From assembly GCF_000425945.1 (NCBI RefSeq), contig NZ_AUEK01000012.1, positions 170,445-234,444 on the forward strand: a stretch of DNA of 64,000 nucleotides. The letters run 5' to 3'. The notes under the pieces are model-generated. The model made no database searches and was not told where the DNA came from. It was given only the letters and a program-made list of their open reading frames with translations. Shown piece after piece: positions 1 through 8,335 of the stretch. Position 1 is the stretch's first letter. Every line of letters begins with the position of its first letter. Origin of the DNA: Candidatus Solirubrobacter pratensis. Its GTDB lineage: Bacteria > Actinomycetota > Thermoleophilia > Solirubrobacterales > Solirubrobacteraceae. The translations under genes and the position numbers were made by a program.

Positions 1-117
1 TTCGAGCGGGCGGCGAGGTACGCGGACGGCTGGGTCATGGGCGGCGGCAGCCCCGAGAACCTCAAGGACGGCATCGAGCGGCTCAATACCGCCTGGGCGG
101 CCGCCGGGCGCGACGGG
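1..117 (+). pseudogene. C-terminal fragment of an LLM-type flavin-dependent oxidoreductase
   Basis: The first forty codons read like the C-terminal end of a bacterial luciferase-like (F420/FMN) oxidoreductase, with the segments RYADGWVMGGGSPE and AAWAAAGRDG-like sequence. The window edge cuts the 5' side. After about base 117 the similarity stops and the frame runs through sequence with no family character into the next gene, so the last helices usually seen after this point are missing. It is either a gene truncated at its 3' end or one whose last part has been lost to a frameshift. Assignment rests on a short stretch only. Confidence 0.45.
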
Positions 118-237
118 ACGTGCAACGGCGGCGTCCGAGGTCGTCCGCCGTCTTGCCGTACCGGGACCTGGGATCGTCCGCGCGCTCCCGCGACCACGCG
201 CCTGAAGCGCCGCGGCGCGCGTGTAGCGTCTCGACAC

Positions 238-897
238 ATGGACCGCTTCAACGGGTTGGACGTGCCGGAGACGCTCGACGACGCCCTGCGGCCGCAGACG
301 CTCGCGTTGCTCGTCTACGACATGCAGGTCGGCGTGCTGGGACAGATCTCGGGCGCCGAGGAGGTGCTGGCCAACGTGCTCCGCGTGCTCGACGCCGCGC
401 GCGAGCGCAAGGTCCGCACGATCTTCCTGCGCCATTACTTCATGCCGACGCGGCTCGCGGGAGCGTACGCGCTGCGCCAGGCGAAGCTGTGGCAGGCCCA
501 GGCGCGGGCAGCGGATACGCGTCCGCTGATCCCCTATGGATCGCCGGAGTTCGAGCTCGTCCCCGAGGTCGTGCCGGAGCCGCACGAGGCGGTCGTCGAC
601 AAGGTCACGATGTCGGCCTTCGAGGGCACGCCGCTCGACATCGTCCTGCGCGACTGCGGCGTGCGCAGCTACCTGATCGTGGGCGTGGCGCTCGAGGTGG
701 GCATCGAGCCGACCGTTCGCCACTCGGCCGATCTCGGATACGTCCCGGTCGTCGTGCGCGACGCATGCGGTGCCGGGAACGCGGAGGCCGCCGAGCGCTC
801 GCTTCGCGCCCTCGACTTCGCGGGCGACGCCCTCATCGCCGACACGGCGGAGGTATGCGCGGCCCTGGCTCGCTCTCCTGTGGCCGAATTGGGCTGA
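238..897 (+). CDS. Isochorismatase-family hydrolase lacking the usual catalytic Cys
   Basis: A 219-residue alpha/beta protein of the isochorismatase/nicotinamidase superfamily, cytosolic. The family uses an Asp-Lys-Cys triad. The Asp is present in VYDMQ (D28) and the Lys in VDKVTM (K122). The place of the nucleophile in the motif GVAxxxCIExTVRHxxDxGY is occupied by Gly (G155, in LEVGIEP). The rest of the motif and the downstream VVVRDACGAG are well kept, so the protein looks folded and under selection. The start at 238 follows noncoding sequence; the longer in-frame ORF from base 37 belongs to the upstream fragment. Function is open: a cysteine-independent hydrolase, a binding protein or a pterin/amide-related activity. 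The next gene is convergent. Confidence 0.75.
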   Translation: MDRFNGLDVPETLDDALRPQTLALLVYDMQVGVLGQISGAEEVLANVLRVLDAARERKVRTIFLRHYFMPTRLAGAYALRQAKLWQAQARAADTRPLIPYGSPEFELVPEVVPEPHEAVVDKVTMSAFEGTPLDIVLRDCGVRSYLIVGVALEVGIEPTVRHSADLGYVPVVVRDACGAGNAEAAERSLRALDFAGDALIADTAEVCAALARSPVAELG

Positions 898-927
898 GGC
901 GCGTTTGCCCACGCCTCGGCACGCCGC

Positions 928-1446
928 TCAGGCGATGAGCTCGACGCGTCCCGTCGTGAGGCTGTACCGGCCGCCGACGATCATCAGCCGGCCGGCCTTG
1001 ATCTTCTCCGCGAGACCCGGCTCGTTCTTGCGCTGTGCGACCGTCAGCTTGGTCTGTGCTCGGACCATGTTGTCGACCATGTCGCCGCTCTGGCCCACGG
1101 CGATGTCGTAGGCGGGGCGCAGCGCGTCGACCACCGCTTGGACGTGGCCGGGAGCGGGCGTGTTCGTCCGGATCGACTCGATCGCCGCCGTCACCGCGCC
1201 ACAGGCCTCGTGGCCGAGGACGAAGATCAGCGGGGTTCCCGTCTCGTCGGGCCCGAACTCCACGCTGCCGAGCGCGACGGCGTCGGCGGTCTGGGCGCCC
1301 GTGCGGGTGGCGAAGAGGTCGCCGAGCCCGCGGTCGAAGACGATCTCGGGCGGTACCCGGGAGTCGATGCAGGAGAAGACGACGGCGAACGGCATCTGGC
1401 CCTTGGCCAGGCGCCGGCGTCGCTGGACCGTCTGGTTGGGGTGCAC
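928..1446 (-). CDS. Beta-class carbonic anhydrase, short N-terminus
   Basis: Zinc enzyme interconverting CO2 and bicarbonate in the cytosol. Class-defining residues are visible: CIDSRVPPE (zinc Cys, Asp-Arg dyad) and HEACGA (zinc His and Cys). The GTG chosen here begins at VHPNQ and gives 172 residues, short for the class. The usual N-terminal helix and the ENNxRFVxG-type segment before HPNQ are not recognisable in this or either neighbouring frame. An upstream in-frame ATG at 1629 would add 61 residues without family character and would run deep into the divergent VOC gene. Either the N-terminus is truncated or a variant short form is made. The metal site itself is complete. Confidence 0.8.
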   Translation of the reverse strand: MHPNQTVQRRRRLAKGQMPFAVVFSCIDSRVPPEIVFDRGLGDLFATRTGAQTADAVALGSVEFGPDETGTPLIFVLGHEACGAVTAAIESIRTNTPAPGHVQAVVDALRPAYDIAVGQSGDMVDNMVRAQTKLTVAQRKNEPGLAEKIKAGRLMIVGGRYSLTTGRVELIA

Positions 1447-1531
1447 GGCAAGGCCGCGCGGGCGCCGCGTCGGCGCGCGGTCGGGAGCCGGACCTACTGC
1501 AGCTTCTCGACCTACACTCGCCGCGGTGTCG

Positions 1532-1876
1532 ATGCATCTCTTCGCGGGTCTGCGCGTGCGGGATTTCCAAGCGGCCCGACAGTGGTATGAGCGGCTGCTC
1601 GGCGAGCCGACGTTCTTCCCCCACGCCACGGAGGCGGTGTGGACGCTTGCCGAAGCCCGGTCGGTCTACGTGGTGGAGCACGCCGAAGGCGCGGGCAACT
1701 CCGTCGTGACGATCTTCATCGACGATCTGGATGCACGCGTGGCCGCGATCGCTGCCCGCGGGCTCGAGCCCGACGAGCGCCTGACGTACTCCAACGGCGT
1801 ACGCAAGGCGCTCTACCGCGACCCCGACGGCAACGAGCTGGGATTCGGCGGCGCGCCGCTCGGCACCGGTTCGTAG
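1532..1876 (+). CDS. VOC-superfamily (glyoxalase/bleomycin resistance-like) protein
   Basis: A 114-residue single-domain vicinal-oxygen-chelate protein. It has the typical opening HLFAGLRVRDFQAARQWYERLLG, a central strand segment and the closing ALYRDPDGNELGF motif whose Glu is the usual metal ligand. Such proteins act as small dioxygenases, isomerases or drug-binding proteins; the substrate cannot be read from sequence. A GTG two codons upstream (1526) is an alternative start. It is divergent from the carbonic anhydrase with about 80 bp between the chosen starts, and convergent with the DUF892 gene. Confidence 0.8.
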   Translation: MHLFAGLRVRDFQAARQWYERLLGEPTFFPHATEAVWTLAEARSVYVVEHAEGAGNSVVTIFIDDLDARVAAIAARGLEPDERLTYSNGVRKALYRDPDGNELGFGGAPLGTGS

Positions 1877-1890
1877 CGGCGCCTGTACGG

Positions 1891-2385
1891 CTAGCGCGGC
1901 AAGGCGGCTGCGATCTGCTCGGCGGACCGCTTGACCTCCTCGAGCGTGTGCTGCTCCTGCGCGAGGTTCTGCTGCAACAGCGAGACGACGTCGTCGCGCC
2001 CCATCGCACGCGCGTTGGTGATCAACGACTCATAGACCGCGATCTCGTGGTGCTCGGTCTCCGCCGCGCCCGACACGATGATCGAGTCCACGATCGAGTC
2101 GTCGGTCTTCTTGACGTTCGTCTTGCCTTCCTTGTGGATCGCCTCGATCGCCGGGCACGGCGAGTCGTCAACCTCCCAGCCAAAGGCCGAGAACGCCTGC
2201 TCGAGGTTGTCGATCTGCTGCCGGGTCTCGTCCATATGGTGGCGGAACAGCTCCTTCAGCTTGGCGTCCTGGGCCTCCTCCATGTTGTCGGCGAGGATCT
2301 TGTCCAGGACGGTGTGCTCCATCTTCAGCGCCGCGCCGAGCTGGTAGTTGAACGCCTCCTCCGGCGTGTTCAGTCGCTCGAACAT
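1891..2385 (-). CDS. DUF892 (YciE/YciF-like) ferritin-like protein
   Basis: A 164-residue all-helical protein. The recurring Glu/His pattern (KMEHTVLDKIL, HHMDETRQQIDNLEQAF, ETEHHEIAVYESLI, EQHTLEEVKR) matches the four-helix ferritin-like DUF892 family, linked in other bacteria to general stress and oxidative conditions. The conserved acidic and His residues could hold a di-iron centre. The start at MFERL is preferred. A longer frame to 2496 adds 37 residues without family character in the intergenic space. It shares a divergent 170 bp gap with the small charged protein at 2559. Confidence 0.85.
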   Translation of the reverse strand: MFERLNTPEEAFNYQLGAALKMEHTVLDKILADNMEEAQDAKLKELFRHHMDETRQQIDNLEQAFSAFGWEVDDSPCPAIEAIHKEGKTNVKKTDDSIVDSIIVSGAAETEHHEIAVYESLITNARAMGRDDVVSLLQQNLAQEQHTLEEVKRSAEQIAAALPR

Positions 2386-2558
2386 GTGACCCCTTCGGTC
2401 GTGATTGCCAGATGCCTTGCGACTACCCATCGGGCACCACCGGCGTGCGTCCGTATGAGCGAGAGCGGATCTGCGCGCGCCATCTGGGCCCCGCACTCAT
2501 GGTCGTTCACCGGCGTCGTCGTCGGTGATCGGCTCCGGCGATCGGGTAGGCCGATCGC

Positions 2559-2783
2559 ATGGATGAGGAACAGCAGCGCCGCTTCAAGCAGGCCGTCGAA
2601 CGCAAGGCGCAGCAGAGCGAGGACGCGTCGCATGCGACCGATCAGGGCCGAGCTGCCGAACGCACCGGCGTCCGAGGCGACCAGGAAAGCCTGCGCAGCG
2701 CGGCCCAGGTGCAGGACGAGATGAGCCCGCGCGAGAAGAACACGCGGCACAAGAAGGTCACCGCGGACAAGTGGAATCAGTGA
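2559..2783 (+). CDS. Small charged hypothetical protein
   Basis: A 74-residue, strongly charged and probably disordered protein. It opens MDEEQQRRFKQAVERKAQQ and is rich in Gln, Glu, Arg and Lys, with no hydrophobic segment. The opening resembles small actinobacterial proteins of unknown function that start with an acidic helix and a basic tail (DUF5302-like), but I cannot confirm that family. Reading-frame codons keep high G/C at third positions. It is placed divergently from the DUF892 gene, suggesting a possible joint stress role. Confidence 0.55.
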   Translation: MDEEQQRRFKQAVERKAQQSEDASHATDQGRAAERTGVRGDQESLRSAAQVQDEMSPREKNTRHKKVTADKWNQ

Positions 2784-2903
2784 GCTGAACATGCCGAGCG
2801 ACGGCACGCGCGACAATGCTCGTCCCTTACCGCGGCGCGCCGGTGACGCGGCCTGCAGGCGGCGCCCGTTGATCACCGGGCCTTCGCTGGGTAGCACCCG
2901 ACG

Positions 2904-3434
2904 ATGACCCGGCTCGCACCGCCGCTGTCTGAACGCAATGAGACCGAGCTCGAGCGCGCCGACCGCCACCTGGCCGAGCTCATGCAGGAGGTGCGGGTCG
3001 CCCAGACCGGCGTGCAGGTCCTGTTCGGCTTCCTCCTCACCGTCCCATTCAGCGCGCGCTTTGCATCGCTCGCCGGCGTCGAGCGAATCCTCTACTTCGC
3101 GACGCTCGCGCTCGCCGGCGCGGCCGCGATGCTGCTGATCGCCCCGAGCTCACAGCACCGCGTCCTCTTCCGCTGCGGCGATAAGCCCTACATCGTGCGG
3201 ATGGCCAACCGCTACGCGATCGCGGGCTTCGCCTGCGTCGCCCTGGCGATGGCCGGCGCGCTGCTGTTGGTCGCCGAGGTCGTCTTCGGCAGCGGGCTCG
3301 CCGGACTCGTGGGCGCCGCAGCCGGCGCCGGTGCCCTCTGGTGCTGGTACCTGCAACCGCTGCGCCGCCGGCTGCTCCTCCACCGTCGAAGCCGGCCGCC
3401 GGCCGGCCACACGGCAGCGGCGGCTCCACGGTGA
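2904..3434 (+). CDS. DUF6328 family membrane protein
   Basis: A 176-residue integral membrane protein. The acidic leader ETELERADRHLAELMQEVRV followed by QTGVQVLFGFLLTVPF is the signature of the actinobacterial DUF6328 family. Four hydrophobic segments are visible, at about residues 38-56, 62-82, 104-125 and 128-148, followed by an Arg-rich cytoplasmic tail. Function is unknown in the family. It stands alone between the small charged protein and a gene on the opposite strand. Confidence 0.85.
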   Translation: MTRLAPPLSERNETELERADRHLAELMQEVRVAQTGVQVLFGFLLTVPFSARFASLAGVERILYFATLALAGAAAMLLIAPSSQHRVLFRCGDKPYIVRMANRYAIAGFACVALAMAGALLLVAEVVFGSGLAGLVGAAAGAGALWCWYLQPLRRRLLLHRRSRPPAGHTAAAAPR

Positions 3435-3515
3435 TCGGCCAGAGGCGGCGCCTGAGCGCGAGAGCGGTCTCAGAACGCGGGCCCTACACCCGGCGCGGCG
3501 ACTCATAGAGCGGGA

Positions 3516-4034
3516 CTAGACGAAGCCCTTCAGCCGTCGGCCGAGCGCAGGGCGCCGCGCGGAGCTCGCCGGCGTCGGTGCGACCAGCACGTCGCTGAGC
3601 GCTCCCGTGACGAACGCGTACAGCGCCTTGTGAGAGAGGTCGATCATCAGCTCGTCGCGCGGCCACGTCCACGGCGGCGCGCCTGCGCCCGTGAGGTTCT
3701 CGAGCGTCTGATCGAAGCTGAGCCGCAGGTTGGTGTGCATCAGCGACGCGAACGGGCCGCGGAGGTTCGCGGCCGACATGACGCCTCGCAGCGCGCCGCC
3801 GGCGGCACCCGCCGCATAGTGCATCGCCCAGTTGCGCACCAGGCGGTCGGCATCCGGGTCCGGGAGGCCGAGCAGCCGCGCGAGCGTGTGCGCGGGTACG
3901 TAGGAGTCGGGGCGATGAGTGACGAGCTGCTCAGCTTTCGACGCCGCCGCCATGGCCGCGGCGCCGCCGAGGCCGGAGAGCGCGCCGAGCGCAGCGCCCT
4001 TGCCGACCGCGGAGAGGTGTCGGGAGGGGGACAT
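3516..4034 (-). CDS. Hypothetical protein with Gly/Ala-rich hydrophobic segments
   Basis: A 172-residue protein with two Gly/Ala-rich stretches (GKGAALGALSGLGGAAAMAAASK near the N-terminus and AGAAGGALRGVM near the middle). These look like glycine-zipper or short membrane segments, separated by a polar part with PDSYVPAHTLARLLGLPD. I do not recognise the family. Organisation recalls YagU/DUF1440-like small inner-membrane proteins, but that is only a resemblance. It is convergent with the DUF6328 gene and divergent from the decarboxylase. Confidence 0.6.
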   Translation of the reverse strand: MSPSRHLSAVGKGAALGALSGLGGAAAMAAASKAEQLVTHRPDSYVPAHTLARLLGLPDPDADRLVRNWAMHYAAGAAGGALRGVMSAANLRGPFASLMHTNLRLSFDQTLENLTGAGAPPWTWPRDELMIDLSHKALYAFVTGALSDVLVAPTPASSARRPALGRRLKGFV

Positions 4035-4195
4035 GGACCTGCGCTACCCCGATCGCGCGCGCCGGCAGCGGGACCTACGCGTGCCGGCGGAGCCGGGGCA
4101 TGGACTCCACGGGCGCGATCCAGGTCGGTGGCGGCCGCCGAGGCCTCGCTCCTCACGTTCGATCGGCCGGCGCCCGGTGTGGGTAGGAGCCCGGT

Positions 4196-5746
4196 ATGGA
4201 GCCCACGCCAGTGAAGAAGGCGGTCAACCGCGTCAAGGCATCGATCGAGCAGCGCCGCGGACCCGTGGAGAAGGACCAGAGAGCGGCGCCGATCGCGGAC
4301 GCGGTCGGCGCGTACTGGGAGCGCGACACGCTGACGTTCGGCATCCCCGCGCACAACGGCGGCCGCGGGCCGCTGCCCGAGGTGGCCAAGTGGGCGGGGC
4401 TGGACGCCGTCCGCACCGACGTGTCGATGAGCCATGGCGTGGACACGCGCGACCGCGCGTGGCAGGTGCAGTCGACGGCGCAGCAGCTGTTCGCGGAGGC
4501 CGTGGGAGCCAAGCAGGTGCTGTTCTCGACCAACGGCTCCTCGATGAACGTGCACGTGGCGGTCATGACGGTCGCCGGACCAGGCGACACGCTCGTGCTC
4601 GCCCGCAACGGCCACAAGTCCGCGTTCGCCTCACTCGTCCTCTCCGGCGCGCGGCCGATCTATGTCGACCCGTACTACGACGAGCAGCTCGAGATCGCGC
4701 TCGGGCCGCTGCCCGCCGACTTCGCCGCGATCCTCGACGCGCACCCGGAGGCGCGGGCCGGGCTCGTGTTCACCCCGAGCTACTACGGCACCAGCGCCGA
4801 CGTCCGCGCGCTCGCGGACGCCTGCCACGAGCGCGGCATCCCGCTGGTGACCGACGACGCGTGGGCGCTCGACTACGCCTTCGCCGACCACCCCGCCCTG
4901 CCGGAGGGCGCGCTCGCCCAAGGCTCCGACCTGGCGATCGGCTCGGTCCACAAGACGCTCAGCGGCCTGGCGCAGACGTCCGTGCTGTCGATCGGCTCGG
5001 ATCGCATCGACAGCGAGCGGCTGCAGCTCTGCTTCGAGCTGGAGGAGTCCACCAGCGCCTCGACGCTGCTGCTGTCGAGCATCGATGGCGCGCGGCGCCA
5101 GTTCGTGCGCGAGGGGCGCGAACTGCTCGACCGCGCGGTGAAGGCGGCGCGACTGCTGCGCGAGCGGCTCGCCGCCGAGGTGCCCGAGCTGCGCGTGATC
5201 GGCGTCGACGAGCTCGCCTCGCGGCCCGGGGTGACCGGCGTCGACCCCACGCACGTCCTGATCGAGACCGCCCCGGTCGGGCTGACCGGCTACCAGGCCG
5301 ACGACTGGCTGCGCGACGAGCGCCACGTCGACGTCGAGCTCGTCGACCACCGCCGCATCATGCCGCTCGTCTCGTTCGCCCACGGCGAGCAGGAGATCGA
5401 CCGGCTCGTGAGCGCGCTGCGCGACCTCGTCGATGAGCACGGCGAGCCCGGCTCGGACACCGACGTCGCGCGGCTGCCCAGCCGGCGCGAGCTGCGAACC
5501 GAGCAGGCGATGCTCCCGCGCGACGCGGTCTTCGCCGCCACCGAGGCCGTCAAGCCGCGCCAGGCGGCGGGGCGGATCAGCGCCGAGCTGATCACGCCGT
5601 ACCCACCGGGCATCCCGGCGATCGCGCCGGGCGAGCTGATCGACGAGCCGCTGATCGCCTACCTCGAGGAGATCGTCGCCAACGGCGCCTTCCTCGAGGG
5701 CGCGGCCGATGCGAGCCTCGGCAGCTTCCGCGTCGTGACGGAGTAG
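4196..5746 (+). CDS. Orn/Lys/Arg decarboxylase-family PLP enzyme
   Basis: A 516-residue fold-type-I pyridoxal-phosphate enzyme of the 'major' ornithine/lysine/arginine decarboxylase group, which makes polyamine precursors or consumes protons. Visible signatures are the early FGIPAHNGG and DVSMSHGVD segments, the STNGSSMNVHVAV cofactor-binding turn, DDAWALDYAF (Asp against the pyridine nitrogen) and SVHKTLSGLAQTS with the Schiff-base Lys at K253. A C-terminal domain ends with the conserved TPYPPGIPAIAPGE region. The length fits the small actinobacterial forms without the wing domain. Substrate choice among Arg, Lys and Orn cannot be told. Start ATG at 4196; it appears monocistronic. Confidence 0.88.
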   Translation: MEPTPVKKAVNRVKASIEQRRGPVEKDQRAAPIADAVGAYWERDTLTFGIPAHNGGRGPLPEVAKWAGLDAVRTDVSMSHGVDTRDRAWQVQSTAQQLFAEAVGAKQVLFSTNGSSMNVHVAVMTVAGPGDTLVLARNGHKSAFASLVLSGARPIYVDPYYDEQLEIALGPLPADFAAILDAHPEARAGLVFTPSYYGTSADVRALADACHERGIPLVTDDAWALDYAFADHPALPEGALAQGSDLAIGSVHKTLSGLAQTSVLSIGSDRIDSERLQLCFELEESTSASTLLLSSIDGARRQFVREGRELLDRAVKAARLLRERLAAEVPELRVIGVDELASRPGVTGVDPTHVLIETAPVGLTGYQADDWLRDERHVDVELVDHRRIMPLVSFAHGEQEIDRLVSALRDLVDEHGEPGSDTDVARLPSRRELRTEQAMLPRDAVFAATEAVKPRQAAGRISAELITPYPPGIPAIAPGELIDEPLIAYLEEIVANGAFLEGAADASLGSFRVVTE

Positions 5747-5766
5747 CGCCTGGCCGCGTTCGGTCG

Positions 5767-7620
5767 CTAGCCGCGCCTGCCGTCGAGCCAGAGCGACAGC
5801 GCCATCAGCCCCCAGAGCTGGCGGGACATGTCCTCCCTCCCGGCGGCGTGGCGCTCGAGCACCTGGCCGGCGGCCGTGGCGTCGAGAACGCTCTGGGCGC
5901 GCAGTCGCGCCGGGGAGAGCACCTCGCGCGCGAACGGCAGCAGCGGGCCGCGCAGCCAGGCTGCGGCGGGGATCGAGAAGCCGCGCTTGCGGCCGTGGAC
6001 TACCTGTCGCGGGAGCAGCGGCGCGACGGCGCGGCGCAGCAGACGCTTCTTGGCGAGGCCGCGGACCTTGTCGCGCGTGCGCAGCGCGAGCGCGAGCTCA
6101 GCCACGTGCGCGTCGAGGAACGGAACGCGCGCCTCGAGCGAGTGCGCCATGCTCATGCGGTCCGTCTTGAGCAGCAGGTCGTCGACGAGGTAGATCCCGA
6201 GGTCGAGGTCCTGCAGCCGCGCGAGCGGCGCTGCCCCCTCGGTCTCGGCCCAGCGCGCTCGGTGCGCGGCCAAGGGGTCGCCGCCTGCGGCGCCGAGCAG
6301 CGCGCGCCGCTGCTCGGCGCCGAAGATCTCCTTGAACCCCTGGTGCGCCTCGAGCGGCGGAAGGTGGGCGGCGCGCGTGAAGCGCTTGAGCTTGTAGTCG
6401 AGTGGCACGCGGCCGTTGCCGGACGGCAGCCGCTCGACGACCGGTGAGAGCGCCCGGGCGGCGCGGCCGAAGCGCGCCGCGAGCAGCCCGGCGGCGTAGG
6501 TCTCGTAGCCGCCGAAGAGCTCGTCGCCCCCCTCCCCTGACAGGACCACCTTGACGTGGCCGGCGGCCAGCCGGGAGACGAGGTACGTAGGGAGCGCCGA
6601 CGAGTCGCCGAGCGGCTCGTCACAGGCGGCGGCGATCACGGGCAGCAGCTCGGCGGCATCCGGCCCGACCACGAGCTCGTGGTGGTCGGTGCCGTAGCTG
6701 CGCGCGACCAGGCGCGCACGCTCGAGCTCGTCGAAGGAGCGCTCCCGGAAGCCGATCGAGAACGTCTGCACCGGCTGCCCGCTCTCCTGGGCGGCGAGCG
6801 CGGTGAGCGCCGAGGAGTCGATCCCGCCCGAGAGCAGGACGCCGACCGGGACGTCGGCCACCAGGTGCGCCCGAACGCTGTCGCGCAACCGGGCGCGCAG
6901 CTCGGCCGCGAGGACGTCGCCCGGCTCGGACCGCACCATGCTCACCGGACGCGGCCGGCACCAGCGCGCGATCTCGACCCGCCCATCCTCCGCGTCCCAC
7001 GTCAGCCAGTGGCCGGCCGGCAGCTTGCGCGCCGCCGCGTAGGCGGTCATCGGCGCGGGAATCGAGTTGAAGGCGAGGTAGGCCTCGAGCGCGACCGGGT
7101 CCAGCTCGCGCGGGAAGCCGGGAGCGAGCGCCAGCGCCGAGAGCTCGGACGCGAACGCGAGGCCGCCGTCGCGCAGGCGGGCGTGGAACAGCGGCTTGAT
7201 CCCGAAGCGGTCGCGGGCCAGCACCAGGCGGCGGGCGCGGGCGTCCCACAGCGCGATCGCGAACATGCCGCGCAGCTGCTCGAACGCGGCGAGGCCGTCC
7301 TGCTCATAGAGGTGGCCGATGACCTCGGTGTCGCAGCGCGTCCGGAAGCGGTGCCCGCGCGCCTCGAGAACGCGGCGCAGCGCGGCGTGGTTGTAGATCT
7401 CGCCGTTCTGCACGACGGTGACGGCGCCGTCTTCTGTGGCGATCGGCTGGTCGCCGTGCTCGAGGTCGATGATCGCCAGCCGGCGCGCGTCGAGCGCGAC
7501 CGGCCCGAGGGCCGCCTCGCCGTGCGCATCGGGTCCCCGGTGCGCAAGCGCCGCGCTCATCGCGCGCAGTGCGCCCGCGTCGACCGCCCCGGTCGCGGCG
7601 ATGCCGCAGATCCCGCACAT
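5767..7620 (-). CDS. asnB: Glutamine-hydrolysing asparagine synthase-like amidotransferase
   Basis: A 617-residue protein with two domains. The N-terminal Ntn glutaminase starts MCGICGI, so Cys2 becomes the nucleophile after Met removal, with AHRGPD and QNGEIYNH motifs. The C-terminal ATP-pyrophosphatase synthetase has the SGGIDSSALTALA P-loop and GEGGDELFGGY. True AsnB makes asparagine, but homologues inside polysaccharide clusters amidate sugar acids. Here it is last in a tight minus-strand operon after a sugar transferase (4 bp gap) and a DUF354 protein, so a glycan-modifying role is likely. The metabolic role cannot be excluded. Confidence 0.88.
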   Translation of the reverse strand: MCGICGIAATGAVDAGALRAMSAALAHRGPDAHGEAALGPVALDARRLAIIDLEHGDQPIATEDGAVTVVQNGEIYNHAALRRVLEARGHRFRTRCDTEVIGHLYEQDGLAAFEQLRGMFAIALWDARARRLVLARDRFGIKPLFHARLRDGGLAFASELSALALAPGFPRELDPVALEAYLAFNSIPAPMTAYAAARKLPAGHWLTWDAEDGRVEIARWCRPRPVSMVRSEPGDVLAAELRARLRDSVRAHLVADVPVGVLLSGGIDSSALTALAAQESGQPVQTFSIGFRERSFDELERARLVARSYGTDHHELVVGPDAAELLPVIAAACDEPLGDSSALPTYLVSRLAAGHVKVVLSGEGGDELFGGYETYAAGLLAARFGRAARALSPVVERLPSGNGRVPLDYKLKRFTRAAHLPPLEAHQGFKEIFGAEQRRALLGAAGGDPLAAHRARWAETEGAAPLARLQDLDLGIYLVDDLLLKTDRMSMAHSLEARVPFLDAHVAELALALRTRDKVRGLAKKRLLRRAVAPLLPRQVVHGRKRGFSIPAAAWLRGPLLPFAREVLSPARLRAQSVLDATAAGQVLERHAAGREDMSRQLWGLMALSLWLDGRRG

Positions 7621-7624
7621 CGCG

Positions 7625-8335
7625 CTAGACGTACGGGCGGGGACGGGCCAGCCGGCCGAGTACGAGCCCGAGCGTCTGCGCGAGGATCGTCAGGTACAGC
7701 CGGACGGAGCGGTCGGCGATGAACTCGAGGTCGTGCACCAGCTTCTCGGCCCATGTCATCTCGCGCGAGAGGCGCAGCTGCGCGAGGCCGGTGATCCCCG
7801 GCCGCACCACCAGCCGCTGCCAGTAGGCCGGGATGCCGTAGCAGAGGTCCAGGAAGAACGCCGGCCGAATCGGACGCGGACCGACGAGGCTCATGTCGCC
7901 GCGCAGCACGTTGTAGAGCTGCGGCAGCTCGTCGAGCTTGGCCGCCCGCAGGCGTCGCCCGACGCGCGTCATCTCGCTCGCGGTCAGCTGGTCGAGCTCC
8001 CCGCCGAGGCGGCGACCGAGGCGCTGCTCAGCTCCAGGGCGCAGCGTGCGGAACTTGTACATCATGAAGATCCGCCCGGCGCGGCCCACCCGCTCGCCGC
8101 GGTAGAGCACCGGGCGGCCCGAGGCGCGCACCGCCAGCGCGCAGAGCGCCAGCAGCGGCGCCGCCACGGCCAGGGCGACCGCCGAGATGACGAGATCGAG
8201 GGCGCGCAGCGCGCGATCGACCGGGCGCTTCTCGAACTCGTGCGCCATCCGCGCATACCGGCTGACGATCGAGTCCTCGGCCGCCAGCCGGCGATCGGCC
8301 GCCTCCGTGGCGGGATCGGCGCCGATCAGGTTCAT
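7625..8335 (-). CDS. Bacterial sugar transferase (undecaprenyl-phosphate hexose-1-P transferase family)
   Basis: A 236-residue membrane protein of the WbaP/PglC-type sugar-transferase family, which loads the first sugar phosphate onto the polyprenyl carrier. One strong hydrophobic segment lies at about residues 45-68 (LVISAVALAVAAPLLALCAL). The catalytic region follows with MYKFRTLRP, a LRAAKLDELPQLYNVLRGDMSLVGPRP signature and the RPGITGLAQL segment. Lengths and motifs are complete for a monotopic short form. Translationally coupled by an ATGA overlap to the upstream DUF354 gene and 4 bp from the amidotransferase. Confidence 0.9.
   Translation of the reverse strand: MNLIGADPATEAADRRLAAEDSIVSRYARMAHEFEKRPVDRALRALDLVISAVALAVAAPLLALCALAVRASGRPVLYRGERVGRAGRIFMMYKFRTLRPGAEQRLGRRLGGELDQLTASEMTRVGRRLRAAKLDELPQLYNVLRGDMSLVGPRPIRPAFFLDLCYGIPAYWQRLVVRPGITGLAQLRLSREMTWAEKLVHDLEFIADRSVRLYLTILAQTLGLVLGRLARPRPYV

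Noticed and set aside
37..897. A 286-residue form of the isochorismatase-like gene
   Set aside because: The first 67 residues combine a luciferase-family fragment and noncoding sequence. Family sequence begins at the ATG at 238.
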